Of a stretch of DNA of 28,472 nucleotides, positions 7,769-14,699 are shown piece after piece. Both the position numbers and the translations under genes were made by a program. The stretch comes from a virus, in IMG/VR virus record IMGVR_UViG_3300022592_000024, positions 1 through 28,472 of that record; one strand, written 5' to 3'. Numbering within the stretch: the stretch's first letter is position 1; every line of letters begins with the position of its first letter. The notes beneath the pieces were generated by a model, which had not been told where the DNA came from, did not search any database, and saw nothing but the letters and a program-made list of their open reading frames with translations.

Positions 7769-8217
7769 AACCAAAGTTTATCTATGCCTACATGAAAACT
7801 GCCGAAGTGTTTGCAGAGCTTAGTCATGCACGTAGATTACACGTTGGTGCTATCATTGTTAAGGACGATAGAATTATTAGTATCGGCTACAATGGTATGC
7901 CCGCAGGATGGGATAATAACTGCGAGTATGAACTACTCGAAGATAATGGCGACGATGAACCTGAAGTAGTATTAAAAACTAAACCGGAGGTCTTACATGC
8001 TGAAACAAATGCAATCGCTAAATTGGCTAAAAGCAATGAGTCTGGGCTCGATGCTTATATGTTTATTACTCACGCTCCTTGTTTGGATTGCGCCAAACTT
8101 ATATACCAGTCTGGCATTCGGAGTGTCTTTTATCGTGACGCTTATCGTAGCGAAGATGGAATACGTTTTCTCGAACAGTCAAAGGTAGCAGTTACACAAG
8201 TGAAAAAGGAGTCTTAG
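7765..8217 (+). CDS. cd: deoxycytidylate (dCMP) deaminase
   Basis: 150 aa. Zinc-dependent cytidine-deaminase fold: HAE at residues 78-80 (zinc ligand His and catalytic Glu) and PCLDC at 105-109 (two zinc Cys). GYNGMPAGW (41-49) is the substrate loop typical of dCMP deaminases. It converts dCMP to dUMP, feeding dTMP synthesis for phage DNA; the T4 enzyme is somewhat longer (193 aa) and allosteric. An acidic stretch (ELLEDNGDDEPE) lies between the two halves. It overlaps the clamp loader by ATGA. Its stop codon is in the loop of the terminator hairpin. Confidence 0.92.
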   Translation: MKPKFIYAYMKTAEVFAELSHARRLHVGAIIVKDDRIISIGYNGMPAGWDNNCEYELLEDNGDDEPEVVLKTKPEVLHAETNAIAKLAKSNESGLDAYMFITHAPCLDCAKLIYQSGIRSVFYRDAYRSEDGIRFLEQSKVAVTQVKKES

Positions 8218-8229
8218 GACTCCTTTTTC
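8202..8229. terminator. bidirectional intrinsic terminator
   Basis: Perfect 12-bp inverted repeat: GAAAAAGGAGTC (8202-8213), loop TTAG, GACTCCTTTTTC (8218-8229). The arms supply a T-run on both strands, so it can end transcription of the dCMP deaminase operon (+) and of phoH (-), which converge here. The loop contains the deaminase stop codon TAG. Confidence 0.85.
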
Positions 8230-8254
8230 TACGACAATCTAAAGTATTTCTACT

Positions 8255-8974
8255 TTATTCTCCATACACTGCTAACACCTCCTTCACAGCGTTATGGCGT
8301 TCGATGTCCTTGGCTTCAAATTGAATGATGTCAATATGTTCCAAATATTCTTTTTGTTCGAGCAGTTTGCAGAAATCAATCAGACCATTATCGCTCAATC
8401 GGTCTGCTTGTGCCAAATCTCCAGTGACTACCATCTTAGAGCCCTCTCCTAAACGGGTTAGTAGCATTTTCATTTGATTGACAGTTGCATTTTGCATTTC
8501 GTCTGCAACTATGTATGCGTTTTTAAATGTGCGTCCACGCATATACGCAAGTGGGCTTATCTCAATAACACCTTCCTCTAGCATCTTGGCTATTTCTTTA
8601 GTTTGATAATATTCTCCGAGTACGTCAAATATAGGACGAGTCCAAGGTGCCATCTTTTCATTTAAGTCACCTGGTAAAAATCCTAAATCTTCGTCTACGG
8701 AAACGGCGGGTCTTGTCACAACGATTTTGTCAACCTTGCCTTCCTGAAACAACTTAACTCCATATTGTACAGCCAACATAGTTTTACCCGTACCGGCTGG
8801 GCCGATAGCAAGTACTATGCTTGTATGTTCTGCGTACAATTTACTGAGATATAGTTTCTGATTAGCATTACGTGCCTGAATTGACACACGTTGCTTTTTC
8901 GCCGGAAGATATGGCTGAAAATCAATTATGTTAACTTCTGATGTAAAACGCTTTTTCACTCGTTGTTTACTCAT
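8255..8974 (-). CDS. phoH: PhoH-like ATPase
   Basis: 239 aa, the only minus-strand gene in the window. Walker A is GPAGTGKT (58-65), followed by VVTRPAVSVDEDLGFLPGDL (85-104), the PhoH signature, Walker B-like IVADEMQN (155-162) and TGDLAQ (184-189). This is the whole PhoH ATPase core with a short basic N-terminus (about 50 residues), as in other phage PhoH proteins. Family members bind and hydrolyse ATP and are linked to RNA metabolism; the role in phage infection is not settled. It converges with the dCMP deaminase gene at the shared terminator and diverges from the 9090 gene. Confidence 0.93.
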   Translation of the reverse strand: MSKQRVKKRFTSEVNIIDFQPYLPAKKQRVSIQARNANQKLYLSKLYAEHTSIVLAIGPAGTGKTMLAVQYGVKLFQEGKVDKIVVTRPAVSVDEDLGFLPGDLNEKMAPWTRPIFDVLGEYYQTKEIAKMLEEGVIEISPLAYMRGRTFKNAYIVADEMQNATVNQMKMLLTRLGEGSKMVVTGDLAQADRLSDNGLIDFCKLLEQKEYLEHIDIIQFEAKDIERHNAVKEVLAVYGE

Positions 8975-9003
8975 CTAGTCTGCTCCTACTCTACATGGTT
9001 AAA

Positions 9004-9047
9004 GTAGGACTTGTAGTGACCGCCTTTGATAACTACAGAGGTCCTAC
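9004..9047. promoter_or_regulatory. two-part inverted repeat between divergent genes
   Basis: Outer arms GTAGGAC (9004-9010) and GTCCTAC (9041-9047); inner arms TGTAGT (9012-9017) and ACTACA (9032-9037); loop of 14 bases. It lies between phoH (-) and the 9090 gene (+), so it is in the leader of one or both or serves as an operator. No T-run follows on either side, so a terminator is unlikely. Confidence 0.45.
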
Positions 9048-9089
9048 ACTATTATTTACTGTTTTCACAAAAGAATAAACTGCTAATGT

Positions 9090-9758
9090 ATGAAAACAAA
9101 TCAGCTAAATAATGTAGTAGAAATGGGCCCACAAATTATGCACCACGACATATTAGACGTTATAAACAACATTCAAGAACTATACGAAAATAACAGCAAT
9201 CTAGCCGCGTTAAAAGACTTTGAACGTGTTCTAGATGAAATGGATATGTACGTATATAAAAACTGGCTAGATGGCGAGTTAGCCTACGGCCCACGTGTAG
9301 AGCGTCACTGGATTACAGCAGGCTTTATGTGGCCTAGAGATAAGATGCCAGACCCAGAAGCTGGTAAACGTTTATTAGAACTAGGCTGTAAAATCAGCTA
9401 TCAGAAAAGTCATCTAGTAGAAGCACGTACTATTCGTAAACCAGAAGACATTCGTCCTGGTACAAAGAAAGGTAAGTTAGATCGCAAGCCTGTTTGGATT
9501 GTAGAATTAACAATGCCTAAGAAATTAGTGTTCGATGTTTACAAAGGTTACATGAACAAGATGCGCGAAGAAATGGGCGCAGACGGATTGAAGACAAACA
9601 CACCAACACCATTAGATACTAATGCGGCTCAACAAATTAGCCCAGCACCAAGTATGCCTATGGGAGGAACACCAGGCGGAGCAGGAGCACCAACTCCAAC
9701 ACCAGGCGGTGGAGCACCAGCAATGGGCGCGGCTCCAACACCAGGAGCACCAGCATAA
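9090..9758 (+). CDS. conserved-type phage protein with Pro/Gly/Ala-rich tail, function unknown
   Basis: 222 aa. Residues 1-175 form a compact domain with [20 protein letters not shown] and [17 protein letters not shown], a pattern I associate with aquatic T4-like phages but without known function. Residues about 176-222 are low complexity (Gly, Pro, Ala, Thr), probably a flexible tail. No signal or membrane segment. The ATG at 9090 has no clear ribosome site; an in-frame ATG at 9123 (M12) is an alternative. The next gene starts on its last base (TAATG), suggesting a functional pair. Confidence 0.55.
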   Translation: MKTNQLNNVVEMGPQIMHHDILDVINNIQELYENNSNLAALKDFERVLDEMDMYVYKNWLDGELAYGPRVERHWITAGFMWPRDKMPDPEAGKRLLELGCKISYQKSHLVEARTIRKPEDIRPGTKKGKLDRKPVWIVELTMPKKLVFDVYKGYMNKMREEMGADGLKTNTPTPLDTNAAQQISPAPSMPMGGTPGGAGAPTPTPGGGAPAMGAAPTPGAPA

Positions 9759-10501
9759 TGGAATTATCTGAAGCATTACGTGCCAGCGATCTTAAAAACT
9801 TAGTCAAGAATGTTTTTGATGTAGATGCATATAAAAGTAAGATTGGCAATGATAGAGATATCGTTGTACTTTCTTTTACAGTTGACAGCAAAGATCCAGC
9901 AGAAGACTTAGAACATTTCTTTGAAATGGGTTATCAGTTTGTCATGGATGCTGAAGCGACATCGGGTGAAATGGACGATGGTAAACATCGCGTGTTTGTT
10001 GAAATAGAACGTAGCCGTCATATTGCAGAACAAATCATGGAATTAGTAGACGGTGTTAAAAAACTTACAGGTTTGGAAGATGTACGTTTCCGTTATCATA
10101 AAGAATTTAAAAGCGAAGAAGCTACAGAAGAAAACTTAGCTAGTAAAATTCCAGTTGATCCTGCTAGCTACGATCAACAAATACAAGAAAGCACACTAAA
10201 CAATTTTAGTAATTTTTTCCGTAATAGTTATGTCGATGACATCAAGCTACTAGGGGAGAATATTAAATTCAAACGTATCTATAAAGATCCAATTGAATTT
10301 AAAATAGTAAACTTCGGCGACAAATATGAGATGCATGAGTCGTTAACGGGGGCGGTTATGTTGGAAACAAAGCATATTTCAGAATCTTTGTTTTTAACAA
10401 AATATATCGGCGATTACAATATTACAAAAATAGGTAATCAATACATCTTTGAAAACAAAGATTACGCACTTATATTGGAGAAAGCGAATGTCGGATTTTA
10501 A
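9758..10501 (+). CDS. conserved-type phage protein, function unknown
   Basis: 247 aa. The N-terminal about 125 residues are an alpha/beta domain ([20 protein letters not shown], then a [20 protein letters not shown] strand-helix), and the C-terminal part (about 150-247) alternates short strands ([28 protein letters not shown]). I know similar proteins from aquatic T4-like phages, always unassigned. No membrane or export signal. It is coupled to the gene upstream by TAATG and overlaps the endolysin start by 14 bases. Confidence 0.5.
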   Translation: MELSEALRASDLKNLVKNVFDVDAYKSKIGNDRDIVVLSFTVDSKDPAEDLEHFFEMGYQFVMDAEATSGEMDDGKHRVFVEIERSRHIAEQIMELVDGVKKLTGLEDVRFRYHKEFKSEEATEENLASKIPVDPASYDQQIQESTLNNFSNFFRNSYVDDIKLLGENIKFKRIYKDPIEFKIVNFGDKYEMHESLTGAVMLETKHISESLFLTKYIGDYNITKIGNQYIFENKDYALILEKANVGF

Positions 10502-11114
10502 TTTCGATTTTACATTAGATAAATTTAAAACAATTATTGGTAATAACCCATATGCAGACCATTGGTATGAAGCACTATGTGAAATACTACCAGATTATGA
10601 TATTAATACAGTACCACGTGTTGCGGCATTCTTAGCACAAACAGCACACGAATCAGGTGGATACAAAGCCATTAAAGAAAACTTAAACTATAAAGCAGAA
10701 AGTTTATGTAAAGTGTGGCCTAAGTATTTCAATGCTAGTAATGCTAACGAGTATGCTCACAATCAAGAAAAAATTGCCAACAGAGCTTATGCTAATCGTA
10801 TGGGCAATGGGCCAGAAGAATCAGGCGACGGTTACAAATTCTGTGGAAGAGGACTTATTCAATTGACTGGTAAAGACAACTATACACGTTATGCTCAAGC
10901 AACTGATCAATCATTAGACGAAGCTAGTGAACACTTAACAACATTTGAAGGTTGTGTACAATCAGCGGCTTGGTTCTGGGAAGCTAACAACCTAAACCAA
11001 TACGCAGACACAGGCGATATTTTAACAATGACCAAACGTATTAACGGTGGTACATTAGGTTTAGAAGATCGTCAAAATCATTATAATCACGCTATTCAAG
11101 TATTACAAGGTTAA
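10488..11114 (+). CDS. GH19 (chitinase-like) endolysin
   Basis: 208 aa from the ATG at 10488, chosen because TTGGAG lies 7-12 bases upstream; an in-frame ATG at 10449 would add 13 residues overlapping the gene upstream and has no ribosome site. The GH19 fold is shown by AQTAHESGGYKAIKENLNY (50-68) with the catalytic Glu55, and FCGRGLIQLTGKDNY (118-132). Phage GH19 enzymes cleave the glycan strands of peptidoglycan. There is no signal peptide, so it should need a holin. It is the first gene of the lysis cassette. Confidence 0.9.
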   Translation: MSDFNFDFTLDKFKTIIGNNPYADHWYEALCEILPDYDINTVPRVAAFLAQTAHESGGYKAIKENLNYKAESLCKVWPKYFNASNANEYAHNQEKIANRAYANRMGNGPEESGDGYKFCGRGLIQLTGKDNYTRYAQATDQSLDEASEHLTTFEGCVQSAAWFWEANNLNQYADTGDILTMTKRINGGTLGLEDRQNHYNHAIQVLQG

Positions 11115-11116
11115 TC

Positions 11117-11566
11117 ATGTTAACATGGCTAATTGAACATACGCTACTACTTTTACCAACATGGTTTTGGTTTGTAGTAGCTGGTATCGGTGCAGTACTT
11201 TATTTCTTTAGCGATCTTGTAGGATTATTTCCCCCTGCAAAACCATATGCACGAATTATTAAAGTGTTAGGTGGAGTTGTATTATTAGCAGGTGTTTACT
11301 TAACTGGCGGAGCTGGTATTACTAGTTTGTGGCAAGAACAAGTAAATGATATGAAAGATAAAGTTGCTAAAGCTGAACAAGCTAGTGCTGATGCTAATTC
11401 ACAAATTAAAACAGTTATACAAGAAAAAACAAAAGTTATACACGATACACAGATAATAGTACAGGAAAAAATTGTAAAAGATGCGGCCAAGATGGATGCT
11501 ACTTGCATAATCGATCCTGTTGCTATTGATGATTTAAATCAAGCGGCTGGAGGTAAGAAGAAATGA
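11117..11566 (+). CDS. spanin-like inner membrane protein (Rz-like)
   Basis: 149 aa. Two hydrophobic segments (about 10-33 and 47-66) are followed by a long Lys/Glu/Ala/Gln-rich coiled coil (about 75-125) and a short tail with one Cys (ATCIIDPVAIDDLNQAA) and KKK. A membrane anchor plus periplasmic coiled coil, placed between an endolysin and a small lipoprotein, is the layout of an i-spanin. Classic Rz has one membrane helix, so the second is unusual. A holin is the alternative. It overlaps the next gene by ATGA. Confidence 0.55.
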   Translation: MLTWLIEHTLLLLPTWFWFVVAGIGAVLYFFSDLVGLFPPAKPYARIIKVLGGVVLLAGVYLTGGAGITSLWQEQVNDMKDKVAKAEQASADANSQIKTVIQEKTKVIHDTQIIVQEKIVKDAAKMDATCIIDPVAIDDLNQAAGGKKK

Positions 11567-11832
11567 AACGTTTATTAATCTTATTTCCAGTAGTCGTGTT
11601 AGCAGGTTGTTTACAAACTGTTCCTGTTAAAATGAGTTTTCCATCTGTTCCAGAAGAACTTGCTCAAGCATGTCCAGATTTACAACAAGTAGAGCCGGGC
11701 ACAACTAAACTAAGCGATGTTGTTAGTGTTGTTTCAAAGAACTACGGACAATATCAGGAGTGTCAAGTTAAAGTTGATCAGTGGATACAGTGGTACAATA
11801 CACAGAAGAAGATCTTCGAGGAGGTTAAATGA
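11563..11832 (+). CDS. small outer membrane lipoprotein, probable o-spanin (Rz1-like)
   Basis: 89 aa. Signal peptide MKRLLILFPVVVLAGC with lipobox LAGC (Cys16), leaving a mature lipoprotein of about 74 residues. The mature part contains two more Cys and ends VDQWIQWYNTQKKIFEEV, an amphipathic helix of a kind seen in phage lysis lipoproteins. Directly after the coiled-coil membrane protein, it would be the outer half of a spanin pair that fuses the membranes in the last step of lysis. Spanins cannot be assigned by sequence similarity alone; this rests on layout. Confidence 0.6.
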   Translation: MKRLLILFPVVVLAGCLQTVPVKMSFPSVPEELAQACPDLQQVEPGTTKLSDVVSVVSKNYGQYQECQVKVDQWIQWYNTQKKIFEEVK

Positions 11833-12233
11833 AACGCTTATTAACGGCAGTTTTATTAGCAACTAGTTTATCAGGATGTGCCATTTACGATGCTTATTTT
11901 ATGGCACGGTTTGACAACAACGAATACGCATTAATCAATCGTATTCGTACACAGGCAAATTTAGGTGCGGCCAAATGTGGCAAGCCTGAAGTTGTTGCTG
12001 AAGTAGATGGCATTTGGCGTACGGCAGTAGAATTTAGAAATTACACACAGAGTATTCCACACAATGAAGAAGCAACTAAGATGGGCAACGAATTAGCAGA
12101 AATTGTTAAAGGGTTGAGCGATCGTTATCACGGAACTGAACCAGTTAGCATGATGTATTGTACTACAAAGTTTAGCAGTATTGAGCGTAATGCTGTTAAC
12201 ATACAAAACGTTATCGGGAAGAAACCAAGATGA
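11829..12233 (+). CDS. second lipoprotein in the lysis cassette
   Basis: 134 aa. Signal peptide MKRLLTAVLLATSLSGC with lipobox LSGC (Cys17). The mature part is helical with two Cys (AAKCGK and MYCTTK) that could pair. The first six residues are the same as in the lipoprotein before it (MKRLL), which is ordinary for signal peptides, and I see no further similarity. Two consecutive lipoprotein genes with ATGA overlaps are unusual. It might modulate the spanin or block superinfection at the envelope; both are guesses. Confidence 0.6.
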   Translation: MKRLLTAVLLATSLSGCAIYDAYFMARFDNNEYALINRIRTQANLGAAKCGKPEVVAEVDGIWRTAVEFRNYTQSIPHNEEATKMGNELAEIVKGLSDRYHGTEPVSMMYCTTKFSSIERNAVNIQNVIGKKPR

Positions 12234-12484
12234 GTCAAGATGTTCATAATGCCCTAGAGGCAATTTATAATACAGGCGATCCAGCGATGCAGGATCTTGC
12301 TAATCGTGCTTTGCAATTAAAAACAGCGTTAGAACAAAAGCAAATTAGCCCAAGTGAATTTAAAGAAATGGTTACAGACTTGTACCATGAAAAGAATATT
12401 AACGAAAGTGTGCAAGATTTAGAATTAAAAGAGCATATAAATACTACTATGAATGCTTTAATTAATTTAGCAAGTCTATATTAA
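12230..12484 (+). CDS. small helical protein in the lysis cassette, function unknown
   Basis: 84 aa, no signal or membrane segment, helical, rich in Leu, Gln, Glu and Asn. It overlaps the lipoprotein gene by ATGA and ends 21 bases before the holin-like gene. A cytosolic regulator of lysis is possible from position only. Near the 3' end of this gene lies an exact TATAAATA (12436-12443). Confidence 0.5.
   Translation: MSQDVHNALEAIYNTGDPAMQDLANRALQLKTALEQKQISPSEFKEMVTDLYHEKNINESVQDLELKEHINTTMNALINLASLY
12436..12443 (+). promoter_or_regulatory. exact T4 late promoter motif (TATAAATA)
   Basis: TATAAATA on the + strand, 62 bases before the holin-like start codon. It is the only exact match I noticed on this strand. 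A few chance matches are expected in AT-rich DNA of this length, so position is the main support: late timing is what a holin gene would need. Confidence 0.4.
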
Positions 12485-12505
12485 GTAGCGAAAGGAGCGA
12501 AAAAC

Positions 12506-13123
12506 ATGAGCGATAAAAAAGAAAGAGATCCGGAATGGATGCAAAAACTATGGCGTCCAGCAATGGGTTGGATGTACATGCTAATCTGTTTATTAGATAT
12601 GGCAGTATTTCCAGTCCTATGGTCATTGTTACAAGCAATGATGCACATGCCTATTACACAATGGAATCCACTAACACTTCAGGGTGCTGGTTTATTCCAT
12701 ATTGCGATGGGTGCAGTATTAGGTATTAGTGCGTTTGGTCGTACACAAGAAAAACTAGCAGGCACAGCGGCTAACCCAACAGCAACAGCACAGATTACTA
12801 CAAACAATCAAAACATGACAGGCAACGTTGCTGGCGGTTTTGGTAGCAATCAAGGCGGTGGGTTCGGTGGTTCAGCAGGCGGATTTGGAGGAGCATCAAG
12901 TGGCGGATTCGGTTCATCAACAGGCGGGGCTTCAGCATTTGGCGCACCTGCGGCAGGAGGCTTCGGTGCTTCCAGCGGTGGTTTTGGGGCAACAACATCT
13001 CCAGCACCAGCCGCAAGTGGCTTTGGCGGAGGCGGCTTTGGAAGCTCACCTTCAACAACAGCACCAGTAACAACAACAGCAAGTGGTAAAAAGATCGTAC
13101 CAACAGACGATCCAGTTTTATAA
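12506..13123 (+). CDS. holin-like membrane protein with FG-repeat tail
   Basis: 205 aa with a strong ribosome site (AAAGGAG). The N-terminal part has WRPAMGWMYMLICLLDMAVF (16-35), which resembles the RP-x-x-GW-x start of three-helix holins, then hydrophobic segments at about 20-46 and 60-77. From about 84 to 190 the protein is low complexity and contains nine Phe-Gly dipeptides (residues 112, 120, 127, 135, 145, 153, 160, 173, 178) in a Gly/Ser/Ala/Thr background. The last 15 residues are charged (KKIVPTDDPVL). It lies at the end of the lysis cassette, which supports holin function. The tail should be cytosolic or periplasmic and disordered; its job is unknown. Confidence 0.55.
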   Translation: MSDKKERDPEWMQKLWRPAMGWMYMLICLLDMAVFPVLWSLLQAMMHMPITQWNPLTLQGAGLFHIAMGAVLGISAFGRTQEKLAGTAANPTATAQITTNNQNMTGNVAGGFGSNQGGGFGGSAGGFGGASSGGFGSSTGGASAFGAPAAGGFGASSGGFGATTSPAPAASGFGGGGFGSSPSTTAPVTTTASGKKIVPTDDPVL

Positions 13124-13134
13124 GGACAATTAAA

Positions 13135-13311
13135 ATGAAAAAATTACTAGCACTATTAGCATTATGCGTAGCTACTACAGCATTCGCCGGCGGTGAAGCA
13201 AAAAAGGTTTGCGAAACTAACCCAAAAACAAAAAAGGAAGTTTGCAAAACCGTTAAAGTTCACAAGAAAGTAGAAGGCGATAAAGTTCCAGACGCTACCA
13301 AAAAGAAATAA
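13135..13311 (+). CDS. 58-aa exported Lys-rich peptide
   Basis: Start after AAGGACAATTAAA. Signal peptide MKKLLALLALCVATTAFA with probable cleavage after AFA (residue 18), giving a mature peptide of about 40 residues. The mature part is very basic (about one third Lys) and has two Cys (residues 26 and 37) that could form a disulphide in the periplasm. No lipobox. It follows the holin-like gene by 11 bases and ends before the hairpin at 13328. It might be a periplasmic lysis helper or cationic envelope factor; no family is recognised. Confidence 0.65.
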   Translation: MKKLLALLALCVATTAFAGGEAKKVCETNPKTKKEVCKTVKVHKKVEGDKVPDATKKK

Positions 13312-13322
13312 TTTCTTTAGGC

Positions 13323-13351
13323 TTGACAGGTCAAGTTAAATATAGTACACT
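13323..13351 (+). promoter_or_regulatory. sigma70-like promoter before dnaJ
   Basis: TTGACA (13323-13328), 17-bp spacer, TACACT (13346-13351; 4 of 6). Predicted start near 13358, giving a leader of under 20 nt without a Shine-Dalgarno. The promoter is embedded in the hairpin described at 13328-13369. Confidence 0.45.
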
Positions 13352-13375
13352 AACTATATTACTTGACCTATTTTT
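13328..13375 (+). terminator. long hairpin with T-run between the lysis cassette and dnaJ
   Basis: Outer arms AGGTCAAGT (13328-13336) and ACTTGACCT (13361-13369), a 2-nt bulge, inner arms AATATAGT (13339-13346) and ACTATATT (13353-13360), and a 6-nt loop. ATTTTT (13370-13375) follows and runs straight into the ATG of dnaJ. This fits an intrinsic terminator of the lysis operon. Because it overlaps a promoter, it may also be an operator. Confidence 0.65.
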
Positions 13376-14236
13376 ATGACTATGACTGATTACTATCAAA
13401 TATTGGGTGTTGCTGAAAATGCTAGCCCAGACGAAATTAAAAAAGCCTACAGGAAGTTGGCTAATCAGCATCACCCTGACAAGGGAGGCGATCAAGCCAA
13501 GTTTAAAGATATTTCCGTAGCATACGATATTTTGAGCAATCCTCAGAAAAAAGCCGAGTACGACCAACAACGACAATTTGGAAACGGACAACAATTCCAT
13601 TTTAATACAGGTGCTGGCGGATTCGATCCTTTTTCACAAATGTTTGGCGGTGGACATCCATTCGCAGATATATTTGGACGAGCACACGGACATCAAATGC
13701 GCCGTAATAGAGATCTTAATATCCAATGTCAAATTACATTGTTAGATAGCTACCAAGGTAAACAATTAGAAGCACAGTATCACTTACCTAGTGGCAAAAG
13801 TCAAACAGTTGTAATTAATGTACCAGCTGGTATCGAACACGGTTCAACTATTCGTTATAGTGGACTAGGTGACGATAGTGTTGCCGGTCTACAACGTGGA
13901 GATTTAAACGTTACTATTTTAGTAATGCCCGATAAAAAGTTTGAGCGTCGTGGAGATGACTTGTACACGTTTATCGAAGTTAGTCCAATTGAAGCAATGA
14001 TTGGTTGTAGAAAATCTATTAAGACTATTACAGGTGCTAGCATGGATTTAGAATTGCGTCCGGGTGTAGATACTGGGACTGAATTTGCTAGTGCTGGCAA
14101 TGGATTTCCAAATGTAAACACTGGTCGTAAAGGGCGGTTTGTTAGCGTTGTAAAGATTGTTGTTCCAACAGTTATCGATCCAGTTATAGTGCAAAGGTTA
14201 CAACAATTAAATGCTGAACTTAGTCAAAGATCCTGA
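13376..14236 (+). CDS. dnaJ: DnaJ/CbpA-type J-domain co-chaperone
   Basis: 286 aa. J domain at 4-68 with the essential HPD at residues 33-35. A Gly/Phe-rich linker spans about 69-105. The C-terminal substrate-binding domains follow directly (about 112-280); there is no CxxCxGxG zinc domain, so this is a class B (CbpA-like) J protein. It would stimulate the ATPase of host DnaK and deliver clients; phage may use it for protein folding or for replication complexes. No ribosome site is visible before the ATG at 13376; an ATG six bases on (13382) gives MTDYYQILGV, the usual start of this family, and may be the true one. It overlaps the deformylase gene by 26 bases. Confidence 0.93.
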   Translation: MTMTDYYQILGVAENASPDEIKKAYRKLANQHHPDKGGDQAKFKDISVAYDILSNPQKKAEYDQQRQFGNGQQFHFNTGAGGFDPFSQMFGGGHPFADIFGRAHGHQMRRNRDLNIQCQITLLDSYQGKQLEAQYHLPSGKSQTVVINVPAGIEHGSTIRYSGLGDDSVAGLQRGDLNVTILVMPDKKFERRGDDLYTFIEVSPIEAMIGCRKSIKTITGASMDLELRPGVDTGTEFASAGNGFPNVNTGRKGRFVSVVKIVVPTVIDPVIVQRLQQLNAELSQRS

Positions 14237-14699
14237 TCCAAAATTAAAACAAAAGGCCGCAAACTGGGACTTTGAACAGTTCGTTAATGCGGCTGTTGTC
14301 GAACGAGAAATGTTCGAGTTAATGAATGCTAGCGGAGGTATTGGCCTTGCTGGTAACCAAGTTGGATTATTATACAGAGTATTTGTTATGAAATTATCCG
14401 ATGGACGAGAAATCGGTTGTTTCAATCCATGGATAATGATTGGCGATAATGACATGATACAAGCCGAAGAAGGGTGTTTAAGTTTCCCCAATTTATGGCT
14501 TAAAGTCCCTCGTCATAACAAAATTACTGCCGCATATCTTGACAGTGCAGGAAAACAATGTATAATAGAACTTGAAGGCATCGATGCTAGATGTTTCCAA
14601 CATGAGTTGGATCATCTAGACGGTATTACATTTACAGAACATGTAAGTGATTTAAAACTTAAAATGGCTCGAAAGAAGCAAAGGAAAATAAATGGTTGA
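14211..14699 (+). CDS. def: peptide deformylase
   Basis: 162 aa. All three deformylase motifs are present: GIGLAGNQ (43-50; the usual form is G-x-GLAAxQ, here the second Ala is Gly), EGCLSFP (87-93, metal ligand Cys89), and QHELDHLDG (130-138, metal ligands His131 and His135 and catalytic Glu132). It removes the formyl group from nascent N-termini. Unlike very short phage deformylases, it keeps a C-terminal helix rich in Lys/Arg (ARKKQRK). It starts inside the dnaJ gene and overlaps the clpA start by 8 bases, so the three proteostasis genes form an operon. Confidence 0.93.
   Translation: MLNLVKDPDPKLKQKAANWDFEQFVNAAVVEREMFELMNASGGIGLAGNQVGLLYRVFVMKLSDGREIGCFNPWIMIGDNDMIQAEEGCLSFPNLWLKVPRHNKITAAYLDSAGKQCIIELEGIDARCFQHELDHLDGITFTEHVSDLKLKMARKKQRKING

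Noticed and set aside
10449-10487. Upstream in-frame ATG for the endolysin
   Set aside because: It would add 13 residues overlapping the previous gene and has no ribosome site; the ATG at 10488 has a good one and fits the family start.
12838-13060. Tandem DNA repeat or CRISPR-like array in the Gly-rich region
   Set aside because: Units are irregular in length and sequence and are explained by the protein composition.
12798-13247. 149-aa open frame on the minus strand, and an 80-aa frame on + at 12828-13070
   Set aside because: Both lie over the low-complexity FG-repeat region and are by-products of its biased composition; they lack ribosome sites and recognisable protein character.
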